Shown here: in pieces, positions 22,596 to 30,389 of the stretch | How positions within the stretch are numbered: the stretch's first letter is position 1 | Layout of the letters: each line of letters opens with the position of its first letter | DNA from: Qipengyuania nanhaisediminis | Lineage (GTDB): Bacteria > Pseudomonadota > Alphaproteobacteria > Sphingomonadales > Sphingomonadaceae | DNA length: 64,000 nucleotides | Direction: 5' to 3' | NCBI RefSeq assembly: GCF_900115585.1 | Contig: NZ_FOWZ01000003.1 | Coordinates: 310,001 to 374,000, forward strand | The notes under the pieces: model-generated | What the model was told of the DNA's origin: nothing | What the model saw: the letters and a program-made list of their open reading frames with translations, nothing else | Database searches by the model: none | Position numbers and translations under genes: made by a program

Positions 22596-23216
22596 CTAAA
22601 GCATGGAGGACTGCGCCGGACGACCGGCCCACGGTACGTCGGTCCGGTCGATCGCGAGCAAGCCTTCGAACGGGCGACACAGCTCGAAGGCATCGTCGGG
22701 CGATCCGTCCATCCAGGTTTCGCGCTGATCCGGCGTCAGGATGACGGGCATGCGGTTGTGGATCTCGCTCATCTGGGGAGAGGCATCGGTCATCACCATC
22801 GAATAGCAATCGCCCCATTCCGCGCTGCCGCGCCAGATGCCCGCGACGGTAAAGACCTCAGCATCGGGCATGGTCATCCAGGTGCGAGTCATCGCGCCTT
22901 TCTTGGCCTGCGCTTCGGCAAAGCTTTCCAGCGGGATCAGGCAACGCCGTTCCACGAAGCTGCTTTTCCAGAAAGGACCGGAAAGCTTGTCCGTGCGTGC
23001 ATTGTTGACCGGCTTTGGCTTGAGCGGCTGGCCCTTTGCGCCCTTGCGCTGGAGGGGGAAGCCCCAGGTCATGGTTTCGACCTTGCCGCCTGCGATCACG
23101 ATGCCGGAATAGCCGGGATAGATCTCGCCGCCCGCATTGCTTCCGACTTCCGCCACCACGTCGAACAATTGCGCGACTTCGGTGGCGTTCTTGGTCATGC
23201 GATAGAGATTGCACAT
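22596..23216 (-). CDS. SRAP (YedK/HMCES-type) abasic-site DNA-protein crosslinking protein
   Basis: A 206-residue SRAP-domain protein. The catalytic Cys is residue 2 (MCNLYRMT), needed after Met removal to form a thiazolidine with abasic sites in single-stranded DNA. Other family residues are the Asn/Arg in VNNARTDKL, the Glu in LESFAEAQ (the family more often has FYEW) and the His in IHNRMPVIL. It shields abasic sites during replication. It lies 32 bases upstream of the photolyase on the same strand and 11 bases downstream of priA, so priA, SRAP and photolyase may be one operon. Confidence 0.9.
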   Translation of the reverse strand: MCNLYRMTKNATEVAQLFDVVAEVGSNAGGEIYPGYSGIVIAGGKVETMTWGFPLQRKGAKGQPLKPKPVNNARTDKLSGPFWKSSFVERRCLIPLESFAEAQAKKGAMTRTWMTMPDAEVFTVAGIWRGSAEWGDCYSMVMTDASPQMSEIHNRMPVILTPDQRETWMDGSPDDAFELCRPFEGLLAIDRTDVPWAGRPAQSSML

Positions 23217-23227
23217 GGCAGCGCTAC

Positions 23228-25405
23228 CTACACGAAACTGTAGGGATCGACATCCACCCCGACACGGACGCCCGGCGGATGATCGATGCTGGAGAGCCAG
23301 CGGCGGATGACATCCTGCAATTGCACGCTACGCCGCGCGTTCATGAGCAGGCGATAGCGATAACGACCCCGCAGCAGTGCCATGGGGGCAGGTGCGGGGC
23401 CAAGTATCATGAGATCTGGCACTTCGGGGCGCGCATCGCCGATCCGCCGGGCGGCTTCGCGTGCCTCCGCCTCGTCTTCGGAAGAAATGATGATCGACGC
23501 CCAGCGCCCGAAGGGCGGGGCGCCGGCCTCACGCCGCATTTCGGTTTCGGCTTCGTAGAAAGCGTGGCGGTCCCCGGCAGCCAGAGCGGCGATCACGCTC
23601 GCTTCGGGATGGCGGGTCTGGATCAATACTTCGCCGGGCTTTGAGCCGCGCCCGGCACGCCCTGCAACCTGTGCAACCTGCTGATAGGTCCGCTCGCCCG
23701 CACGCAAATCGCCTCCTTCGAGGCCGAGGTCGGCATCGACCACGCCTACGAGGGTGAGTTCGGGGAAGTGAAAGCCCTTGGTCACCAGCTGGGTACCCAC
23801 GATCACGTCGATCGCTCCCGCTTCGACTTGCGCGATGAATTCCGCAGCGCGCCCCGGCGAATTGAGCGTATCCGACGTGGCGACGAAGACGCGTGCATCG
23901 GGCAGCCGCTCCGCCACCTCGTCGGCGATGCGTTCGACGCCCGGGCCGCAGGCGACGAGGCAATCGGGCTCACCGCATTCGGGGCAGGCGGCGGGACTTG
24001 GCGTCTCGTGCCCGCAATGGTGGCAGGCCAGGCGGCGCGTGAAGCGGTGTTCGACCAGCCAGGCGCTGCAATTGGGGCACTGGAACCGAAACCCGCAATT
24101 GCGGCACAGGGTCAGCGGTGCATAGCCGCGGCGGTTGAGGAAGAGGAGCGACTGTTCCTTGCGCTCCAGCCGCTCTGCGATGCCGTCGATCAGGCGTTGG
24201 GCCAGCCACATTCCATGCGGCGGCTTCTCTTCCGTAAGGTCGATCGTGTCGATTTCGGGCAATTCCGCCCCGCCGAACCGGCTGGGCAGGTCGAGCTTCG
24301 CATAAACGCCGCTCTCGGCCATTTGGAGGCTTTCTAACGCCGGGGTGGCACTGGCGAGGACAACCGGAATGCCTTCGAAATGCGCGCGCATGACGGCAAC
24401 GTCGCGGGCGTTGTAGCGCACGCCGTCTTCCTGCTTGAAGCTGGTTTCATGCGCTTCGTCGACGACGATGAAGCCGAGATTGCGAAACGGCAGGAACAGG
24501 GCCGAACGAGCACCCACCACGACCTGTGCATCGCCGCTCGCGACATTGCGCCATGCACGGCGGCGCTGGGTGGACTTCAGCGAGGAGTGCCACAGGACGG
24601 GCGTGACCCCGAACCGCTCTTCGAAGCGGTGCAGGAAGTTTTCGGTCAGCGCGATTTCAGGCAGCAGGACCAGCACTTGGCGGCCCATCCGCAGCGCTTC
24701 GGCGACAGGTTCGAAATAGGTTTCGGTCTTGCCCGATCCGGTCACGCCGTCGAGCAGGTAAGGCGCGAATTTCTTTTGCCGTACGGCTTCGCTCAGCTTG
24801 TCTGCCGCGATCTTTTGGCTTTCGCTCAGGTCGACCTGCGCAAAATCGGGCCGCGCTTGTTCGAAAGGACGGTCGCAGTCGACCTCCACCGGCTCCAGCA
24901 CGCCCTGGTTTACCAGGCCGCGAAGTACGCCCTCCGATACGCCAGCGATCCCGGCAAGTTCGCGGATAGTGGCCTGTTCGCCCTCGAGCGCTTCCATCGC
25001 CGCATGGCGTTGCGGGGTCATGCGCTCCGGCATGCCGCCGGTCAGGCGATATTCCGTGATGGTCGCCGGTCCCTTGAGCGCGCCGCCAGAAGAAAGCGCC
25101 ATGCGCGCGACGCTGGACAGTGAGGCGACGTAATAGTCGGCCGTCCACTCGATCAAGCGCCTCAGCGGCGCAGACAAAGGCGGTACCGGCAGGATTGAGC
25201 GTAGCGGGCGCAGCTTTTCCGCCGGAACCTCGGTGCCGGGAAGCCGTTCGCTCTCCCAGACGATTCCGATGATCGTGCGCGGCCCAAGCGGACATTCGAC
25301 CACATGGCCCGGACCGACTTCCATGCCTTCGGGCACCTTATAGTCGAGCGGGCCGAGGGCGGCATTGAGGACGAGGCAGCGCACGCGGTTCATCGGAGGG
25401 CTCAT
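23228..25405 (-). CDS. priA: Primosomal replication restart helicase PriA
   Basis: The 3'-5' helicase that reloads the replisome at stalled forks. The 725-residue protein has the N-terminal 3'-binding domain, a helicase core with Walker A GVTGSGKTETYF near residue 220 and DEAH box VVDEAHETSF near 313, and the zinc-binding insertion with pairs of Cys in CRNCGFRFQCPNC and CHHCGHETPSPAACPECGEPDC. The ATG at 25403-25405 is used; a second ATG 12 bases inside is possible. The next two genes on the strand (SRAP and photolyase) also deal with damaged DNA. Confidence 0.96.
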   Translation of the reverse strand: MSPPMNRVRCLVLNAALGPLDYKVPEGMEVGPGHVVECPLGPRTIIGIVWESERLPGTEVPAEKLRPLRSILPVPPLSAPLRRLIEWTADYYVASLSSVARMALSSGGALKGPATITEYRLTGGMPERMTPQRHAAMEALEGEQATIRELAGIAGVSEGVLRGLVNQGVLEPVEVDCDRPFEQARPDFAQVDLSESQKIAADKLSEAVRQKKFAPYLLDGVTGSGKTETYFEPVAEALRMGRQVLVLLPEIALTENFLHRFEERFGVTPVLWHSSLKSTQRRRAWRNVASGDAQVVVGARSALFLPFRNLGFIVVDEAHETSFKQEDGVRYNARDVAVMRAHFEGIPVVLASATPALESLQMAESGVYAKLDLPSRFGGAELPEIDTIDLTEEKPPHGMWLAQRLIDGIAERLERKEQSLLFLNRRGYAPLTLCRNCGFRFQCPNCSAWLVEHRFTRRLACHHCGHETPSPAACPECGEPDCLVACGPGVERIADEVAERLPDARVFVATSDTLNSPGRAAEFIAQVEAGAIDVIVGTQLVTKGFHFPELTLVGVVDADLGLEGGDLRAGERTYQQVAQVAGRAGRGSKPGEVLIQTRHPEASVIAALAAGDRHAFYEAETEMRREAGAPPFGRWASIIISSEDEAEAREAARRIGDARPEVPDLMILGPAPAPMALLRGRYRYRLLMNARRSVQLQDVIRRWLSSIDHPPGVRVGVDVDPYSFV

Positions 25406-25459
25406 ATGGGCGGCCTATGTCGCACACGACAAGGGTGGGACCTTCGAGGAGTAGAAATA

Positions 25460-26155
25460 ATGAACGATATTCTCACGGCCACCACTCACAGGCGCAAGTT
25501 CCTGGGCGGATTGACGCTCGGCGGGGCGGCCTTGGCGCTTCCGGCCTGCACATCGCTTGGCGGCTTCGGTTTCGTCGATGCCATCCAGCGCCTCCTGTTC
25601 CTGTCGAGCGAGCGGGCCTTTGCCCGAATGCTCGACGATGGCGGTTTCTGGGACGAACAGGTGGCGCAGGTCGGGCTGGAAAACCTACTCGGTGCGCGCG
25701 GTGGAGTTCTGGGCAGTATCCTGACGTCCAACCTGTTCAAGGACCGCCTTTTCGATGCATTCGGCGACATCGCCTATGAAGGCGCGGAGCGCGCGGCCCC
25801 GATCGTGGCGGATACCGTGCGCGTGATCGGCATTTCCAACGCGGTTGCACTTGTGAACGGCGGGCCGACCGCGGCGACCAGCTTCCTGCGCGGCGAAATG
25901 GGCATGCGCCTCGTCGATGCGATGATCCCCGAACTGGGCGACGCGATGCGCCTTGCCGAAGATCCGCTCGTCGGACAGGCGCTCGGCGCCCTGACCGGCG
26001 TGAACGTTTCGCAGGTCGCGAGCAGGGTCGCGAACAGCATCGACGACACGATCTGGCGCGAAATGGGCTTCGAGGAAGCGGAAATCCGCCGCAATCCCCG
26101 CGCGACCAACGACCCCCTTATTATCGGCGTCTTCGGCGGCGCGAGCGCCCTCTGA
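25460..26155 (+). CDS. DUF4197 family exported lipoprotein
   Basis: A 231-residue protein. The N-terminus MNDILTATTHRRKFLGGLTLGGAALALPACTSL has a twin-arginine-like RRKFLGG followed by a lipobox (LPAC), so export, perhaps through Tat, and lipidation are likely. The rest, largely helical (AIQRLLFLSSERAFARML, ALGALTGVNVSQVASRVANSIDDTIWREMGFEEAEIRRNP), fits DUF4197, whose function is unknown. It is divergent from priA by 54 bases. An ATG at 25460 with GAGGAGT upstream is a good start. Confidence 0.78.
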   Translation: MNDILTATTHRRKFLGGLTLGGAALALPACTSLGGFGFVDAIQRLLFLSSERAFARMLDDGGFWDEQVAQVGLENLLGARGGVLGSILTSNLFKDRLFDAFGDIAYEGAERAAPIVADTVRVIGISNAVALVNGGPTAATSFLRGEMGMRLVDAMIPELGDAMRLAEDPLVGQALGALTGVNVSQVASRVANSIDDTIWREMGFEEAEIRRNPRATNDPLIIGVFGGASAL

Positions 26156-26181
26156 CGAATCCCGCTTGGGGAAAAACCGGC

Positions 26182-26220
26182 CCTGCGCGCGTCCGCAAAC
26201 TTGAGCGACTCGCGCGCAGG
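26182..26220. repeat. Perfect 10-base inverted repeat upstream of the ArsR-family gene
   Basis: CCTGCGCGCG and CGCGCGCAGG are separated by 19 bases, ending 17 bases before the regulator start codon. There is no T-run after it, so it is a weak terminator for the DUF4197 gene. An operator or mRNA hairpin of the regulator gene is an alternative. Confidence 0.5.
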
Positions 26221-26237
26221 TGCCTAGCCTTCGTCGC

Positions 26238-26561
26238 ATGACGGATACCTTCGTCGCCTTATCGGATCCCACGCGCCGCCTCCTGCTCGACAGGTTGAGC
26301 GAGCAGGGCGGACTGACTCTATCGGAATTGAGCGAAGACCTTCCGATGACCCGGCAGGCGGTGGCCAAGCACCTTGCCGTGCTGGAAAGTGCCGAGCTGG
26401 TCGCGAGCGAGCGGGACGGGCGGTGCAAGCGCCACTACCTCAACCCGATGCCGCTGGCGAAGATGGCCAAGCGCTGGCTCGTCCGGTTCGAAGATGTGCC
26501 GCTGGGTTCCTTATCGGGCTTCCATGCGGCGCCCGCTATTCGACCAGCACACCACCCTTGA
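26238..26561 (+). CDS. ArsR/SmtB-family winged-helix regulator
   Basis: A 107-residue helix-turn-helix protein: MTDTFVALSDPTRRLLLDRLSEQGGLTLSELSEDL, then the recognition region MTRQAVAKHLAVLESAELVASERDGRCKRHYLNP. It lacks the ELCVCDL metal site of ArsR, so it belongs to the metal-independent type that often controls SRPBCC or similar genes. Here no such gene follows; instead the 3' end overlaps the convergent amidohydrolase gene by 26 bases. The ATG at 26238 is used because the six residues upstream are not conserved. The effector is unknown. Confidence 0.85.
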   Translation: MTDTFVALSDPTRRLLLDRLSEQGGLTLSELSEDLPMTRQAVAKHLAVLESAELVASERDGRCKRHYLNPMPLAKMAKRWLVRFEDVPLGSLSGFHAAPAIRPAHHP

Positions 26562-27798
26562 TAACGGCATCGACGTCGGCGAGTTCGCCGACATCGGCCA
26601 GCGGATCGCCGCTAACGGCAATCATGTCGCCCCATGCGCCAGGCTTGATAACGCCGACTTCGCCTTCCTGACCCAGCGCCTCTGCAGCAGTGACCGTGGC
26701 CGCCCGGATCGCTTCGAGCGGGGTCATGCCGTATTCGACCATGACGCGGAACTGACCGCCGACCAGCTCGTGCGGCATGACGGCGGCATCGCTGGCGAAG
26801 ACCATCTTCACGCCTGCTCCGTGCGCGCGGCGGAAATTGTCGCGCTGAGCCTGGCTGAGCGCGCGTTCCTTGGCGATGTTCTCTTCCAGCACGCCGTTCG
26901 CGGCGCCCTGTGAGAGGGTGTATTCGGTGTTGAAGATATCCATCGAGAAGAACGTGCCATGCTCCTTGGCGAGACGGATGGCTTCATCGTCGGCATAGCT
27001 GGCGTGCTCGATAGTATCGAAGCCCGCCCGGATAGCGGCCTTGATCCCGGGTGCGCCGTGTGCATGGGCCGCGGCCTTCAAACCCCAGAAATGCGCCTCG
27101 TCTGCAATTGCGGTGAGCTCTTCCAGCGTCAGCTGCTGGATGCCGGGCGCGGTGTTGCGGCTGAAGACGCCGCCCGTGGCGCAGGCCTTGATCACTTCCG
27201 CACCATATTTGCGCTGTTCGCGCACGCGCTTGCGCAATTCGTCGGGGCTGTCGCCCACGGCGGGGCTCTTCGCGTCGAAGCTGGGTGGCAGGAAAGTCTC
27301 GTCGCAATGCCCGCCCGTCGCGCCGAGGGAATGGTTGGCGACGACAATGCGCGGACCGATGATCCAGCCTTCCTCGATCGCCTGGTCGATACCGATCACG
27401 TTGTAATCGTCGTCGCCGACATTGCGCACGGTGGTGAAGCCGATCTCCAGCATGGTGCGGGCATTGGCGACGCCGACTGCGGTCCAGAACCGATCGGTGA
27501 ATTGCAGCCCGGAATAGCCGCCGTATTCGGGACGGCCATCGAGGTGGACGTGCATGTCGATGAGGCCGGGCAGCAGCGTGTGGCCGGCCAGATCGATATG
27601 CTTCGCACCATCGGGAAGCGTGACGCCGGATTGCACACTGGCCACCTTGCCATCGACCACGGTCACGACCGGATCGGCGAGATAGCGTCCGGTCTCCACA
27701 TCGAGCATCCGGTCTGCCGTCACTACCACTGTTTCCGCAAGCGCGGGCGTGGCGGCGAGGGACACGATTGCGGCTGCAGCCAGCAGGACAGGCTTCAT
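26536..27798 (-). CDS. Exported metal-dependent amidohydrolase (Xaa-Pro/imidazolonepropionase-like)
   Basis: A 420-residue protein with a signal peptide (MKPVLLAAAAIVSLAATPALA). The amidohydrolase metal ligands are visible: HVHLDG (HxH, about residue 83), the Lys in EVIKACATGG to be carbamylated, HAHGAPG and EHASYAD (two His), and the Asp in FASDAAVMP. This family includes bacterial dipeptidases and organophosphate-type hydrolases acting on Xaa-Pro or related bonds in the periplasm. The start at 27798 begins the signal peptide; the longer upstream frame is not conserved. The substrate is not known. Confidence 0.88.
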   Translation of the reverse strand: MKPVLLAAAAIVSLAATPALAETVVVTADRMLDVETGRYLADPVVTVVDGKVASVQSGVTLPDGAKHIDLAGHTLLPGLIDMHVHLDGRPEYGGYSGLQFTDRFWTAVGVANARTMLEIGFTTVRNVGDDDYNVIGIDQAIEEGWIIGPRIVVANHSLGATGGHCDETFLPPSFDAKSPAVGDSPDELRKRVREQRKYGAEVIKACATGGVFSRNTAPGIQQLTLEELTAIADEAHFWGLKAAAHAHGAPGIKAAIRAGFDTIEHASYADDEAIRLAKEHGTFFSMDIFNTEYTLSQGAANGVLEENIAKERALSQAQRDNFRRAHGAGVKMVFASDAAVMPHELVGGQFRVMVEYGMTPLEAIRAATVTAAEALGQEGEVGVIKPGAWGDMIAVSGDPLADVGELADVDAVIKGGVLVE

Positions 27799-27950
27799 TG
27801 TCAGATTCCCCTTGTCGCGGCGCTCCCCGGCCGCCTGCTTTTCATACAGGAAGCGGGCGGGGAGGGAAGTGCGGCTTTTCGACCGGTTTCCCGGCGGCTT
27901 GCCGTGGCTTCCTGCGACCCGATTGGAAGAGCGGACGGCGCGGGACGATC

Positions 27951-28325
27951 TCATTCATAGCTGACCACCTCGAACTCGATCCCGTCCCAGTCGAAGAAGT
28001 AGAAGGTGCGCGGGCCGGGTTCGTATTTCCCGTGGCTAAAGGGTTCGAGACCGTGCTTCACGACGACGGCTTCCGCCGCATCGAGATCGTCGACCATGAA
28101 GGCGATGTGATTGAGCGGCTGGCCCTTGCGATAATCGCCGGCAACAGCCTCGCTGGTGTAGAGGGAAACGTAATTGTCTTCACCGCCGACATGGATCGTG
28201 CGACCGTTCCCCATGGAAGGTCCGCTCCAGCGTTCGTGCCAGCCGAGCAGGTCCTTGAGCAAGGCGGCACTGCGATCGGGATCGGTGACGGAAATATTGG
28301 CGTGTTCGAGACGTCTTTTTGGCAT
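27951..28325 (-). CDS. VOC-family (glyoxalase-like) protein, predicted SoxR target
   Basis: A 124-residue vicinal-oxygen-chelate protein: MPKRRLEHANISVTDPDRSAALLKDLLGW, LNHIAFMVDDLDAAEAVV, and FYFFDWDGIEFEVVSYE. The His at about residue 8, the central LNHIAFM His and the C-terminal Glu of IEFEVV would be metal ligands, as in glyoxalase I and dioxygenases of this fold. It is transcribed away from soxR across a 115-base region holding a SoxR box, so it is probably induced by redox-cycling compounds. The start at 28325 matches the family. Possible roles are detoxification or binding of such compounds, which is inference. Confidence 0.86.
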   Translation of the reverse strand: MPKRRLEHANISVTDPDRSAALLKDLLGWHERWSGPSMGNGRTIHVGGEDNYVSLYTSEAVAGDYRKGQPLNHIAFMVDDLDAAEAVVVKHGLEPFSHGKYEPGPRTFYFFDWDGIEFEVVSYE

Positions 28326-28391
28326 CGCTAAACTCCTTGTGTTCGATGCGGGACCGGCTTGGTCCGCAAATGCGATGCACACTCATTGCAA

Positions 28392-28409
28392 CCTCAAGCT
28401 AAGTTGAGG
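28392..28409. promoter_or_regulatory. SoxR operator (SoxR box)
   Basis: CCTCAAGCTAAGTTGAGG lies between the divergent VOC and soxR genes. The six-base arms CCTCAA and TTGAGG are perfect, and 16 of 18 positions agree with the E. coli soxS operator CCTCAAGTTAACTTGAGG as I remember it. MerR-family operators lie in the promoter spacer, so it should mark the promoter for one or both genes. Confidence 0.88.
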
Positions 28410-28440
28410 TCAAGCTTCGTTTTCGCTATCGCTGTGATCG

Positions 28441-28878
28441 ATGAAAGCGAACGACCTCCTTCCCATCGGCGAACTGGCCCGCCGGACCGGCCTCTCCGTT
28501 TCGGCAATCCGTTTTTACGAAGAGTGCGGGCTGGTCGAAGCGCTGCGCACAAGCGGAAACCAGCGCCGCTTCCTGCGCGGCGATATCCGGCGGTTGAGCT
28601 TCATCCTGATCGCCCAGCGATTGGGCCTGTCACTGGCGGAGATCGAGGAGGCGCTCGCAGGCTTGCCGCAAGGACGCACGCCCAACGCCGCCGATTGGAA
28701 GCGCATCAGCGGCTCGATCCGCAAACGCATCGAAGACCAGATCGCCTCGCTCGAAAAGATGCGCGATAGCCTCGACGGCTGCATCGGCTGCGGCTGTTTG
28801 AGCTTGAAGAAATGCGCGCTCTACAATGCTGACGATAAATGGGGCGAGAGCGGCACGGGCCCGCGCGTGCTGCGATAA
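28441..28878 (+). CDS. soxR: Redox-sensitive transcriptional activator SoxR
   Basis: A 145-residue MerR-family regulator with an oxidation-sensing 2Fe-2S cluster. The DNA-binding domain is LLPIGELARRTGLSVSAIRFYEECGLV, followed by a dimerisation helix, and the four cluster cysteines are in DGCIGCGCLSLKKC at about residues 117-130 in the SoxR pattern CxxCxCxxxxxC. Oxidised SoxR activates transcription in response to redox-active drugs or superoxide. No soxS is present, as normal outside enterics; the divergent VOC gene is the likely direct target. Confidence 0.95.
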   Translation: MKANDLLPIGELARRTGLSVSAIRFYEECGLVEALRTSGNQRRFLRGDIRRLSFILIAQRLGLSLAEIEEALAGLPQGRTPNAADWKRISGSIRKRIEDQIASLEKMRDSLDGCIGCGCLSLKKCALYNADDKWGESGTGPRVLR

Positions 28879-28921
28879 GATTTGCTTGTCGGCCGTGTGC
28901 AAACGCGCGAAACGTCCAGCT

Positions 28922-29359
28922 ATGAGATTACGCCCCTTCGCCTCCGGGATGATGAGCATCCTTGTTGCTATGGGCCTCGCCACGCCAGCCGCTGCGCAAA
29001 TTGAGCAAGGCGATAGTCTCGGCACTGAAATCGCCATGGGAATTTGGCGCGACAACCTCCGGGAATGGAGTCTCGCTGTCGCCCGCAAAGCCCAAAACGC
29101 CTATGCTCGCGATCTGGTGCCCATGGGTGTCGAGGGCCGGGTTGTCGTCCAGTTCCGCATCGAAACCGACGGCGCGGTGAGCGATTGTAAAATTATCCGA
29201 ACCAGCGGTTCGACCGATTTGGATGCGCTTGTCTGCATTGCAATCGCGAAGACGGGTCCTGCCCCCATACATCTGAACGCGGACGGGGTTGCCGAGCCCA
29301 AAACGGCGCAATTGCCGGTTCGCTTTGTGCTCAGCGATATTGCGCACCGGCCCGAGTAA
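28922..29359 (+). CDS. TonB C-terminal-domain-like exported protein
   Basis: A 145-residue protein with a signal peptide (MRLRPFASGMMSILVAMGLATPAAAQ). The mature part has YARDLVPMGVEGRVVVQFRIETDGAVSDCKIIRTSGSTDLDALVCIAI, the pattern of the TonB C-terminal domain (VxGxVVVxFxI, GxV, SGxxxLDxxA). There is no N-terminal TonB membrane anchor with Pro-rich linker, so it is a free periplasmic TonB-like domain and not a working TonB by itself. The start at 28922 gives the signal peptide. No receptor gene is adjacent. Role unknown. Confidence 0.75.
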   Translation: MRLRPFASGMMSILVAMGLATPAAAQIEQGDSLGTEIAMGIWRDNLREWSLAVARKAQNAYARDLVPMGVEGRVVVQFRIETDGAVSDCKIIRTSGSTDLDALVCIAIAKTGPAPIHLNADGVAEPKTAQLPVRFVLSDIAHRPE

Positions 29360-29440
29360 TCCCCCGCGATCTGCTGGAGATAGGGCATCTCGCGCCGGCT
29401 TTCCTACACTACGGAGTTTTCCGGCTGGTGCGGTACTTTT

Positions 29441-29842
29441 TCAAAGATCGGGATAGACCGCGCAAAGCTCGTCGAAACCTTCCGATTGCAGGTTGGCCCG
29501 CATGGTGCCGCTCGGTTCTTCCCACACGGTATCCGGATCATTGCGCGCTGCGCAGAGGGCGTAGCGCACTTCCGGATAATCGCTGAAGGCTTCAGGTTTC
29601 GGAAGTCCCCTAACTTCCAGGCTTCGATTGCTGGAATCGGAACGCATCACGCCAAGCAAATCGGCCTCCGGCCCTTCCACGATAAAGCTTCCATCGGCGG
29701 TCTCGGTGACTTCGGTTTCGACGTCGAGCTGGAAAGCGAACCAGATACTCACGATCAGGGTGAGGATGCCAAGAATTGCGATCCCCTTGATAAATCGCTC
29801 GATCCGGCGGGTTTCCTTCTGGGGGATTTCATTGTCGGTCAT
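29441..29842 (-). CDS. Hypothetical single-pass membrane protein
   Basis: A 133-residue protein starting MTDNEIPQKETRRIERFIKG, with one membrane helix (GIAILGILTLIVSIWFAFQL, about residues 20-39) and a likely periplasmic domain of about 90 residues with two Cys (YALCAARND and DELCAVYP). I do not recognise the family. It follows sixA by about 20 bases on the same strand; a longer start at 29887 would overlap sixA by 26 bases and is also possible. Function unknown. Confidence 0.6.
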   Translation of the reverse strand: MTDNEIPQKETRRIERFIKGIAILGILTLIVSIWFAFQLDVETEVTETADGSFIVEGPEADLLGVMRSDSSNRSLEVRGLPKPEAFSDYPEVRYALCAARNDPDTVWEEPSGTMRANLQSEGFDELCAVYPDL

Positions 29843-29861
29843 GTCGTTGATCCCGAACGCT

Positions 29862-30389
29862 CTAATATTCCGGGCCGAGATCGGCATCGAGATCGCGGGG
29901 GCGGGCGAAGTGGACCAGCTTGCCGCAGCCCTCTGACAGGTCCGACCAGTCGTCTATGTCGAGTTCAAATACGGCGAAGGCGGCGGTGGGGAATTTCACC
30001 TTGGCTTCGTCGAAAAGGTCGTTCTCGTTCTTGGGCGCGACCAGTTCGAAGACCATATCGCCGAAGCCCGGATTGTGCCCGGCCAGCAGCAGCGTATCGG
30101 CATCGCCGCCCATTTCGCTCGCCACTTCGCAGATCGTTTCGGTGGAGGCGAGGTAGAGGCGGCGGTCCCATTCGGGTTCCGGGCCGATGGCGGCTTCTTG
30201 CAGCGTGAGTTTGACGCGTTCGGCGGGGCTGGCGACCAGCCGGTCCCATTTCACCCCGTGGTCGCGGATATGCTCCCCGATCAACCGCGCCCCCTTGAGC
30301 CCACGCTCATTCAGACCTCGATCGAAATCGCGCTTGTCGCTTTGCCCCCAGTCGGACTTGGCGTGACGCAAAAGGCCGAGGATCTTCAC
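29862..30389 (-). CDS. sixA: SixA-type phosphohistidine phosphatase
   Basis: A 175-residue histidine-phosphatase-superfamily protein. The catalytic RHG-type motif is LLRHAKSDWG (Arg-His at residues 8-9), the second His is in LLLAGHNPGFGDMVFEL, and ASPAERVKLT supplies the conserved Arg. SixA removes phosphate from histidine in phosphotransfer proteins. The ATG at 30387-30389 overlaps the stop of the dinG-like helicase gene (ATGA), so the two are translationally coupled. The natural substrate is not evident; no phosphotransfer gene is next to it. Confidence 0.85.
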   Translation of the reverse strand: MKILGLLRHAKSDWGQSDKRDFDRGLNERGLKGARLIGEHIRDHGVKWDRLVASPAERVKLTLQEAAIGPEPEWDRRLYLASTETICEVASEMGGDADTLLLAGHNPGFGDMVFELVAPKNENDLFDEAKVKFPTAAFAVFELDIDDWSDLSEGCGKLVHFARPRDLDADLGPEY

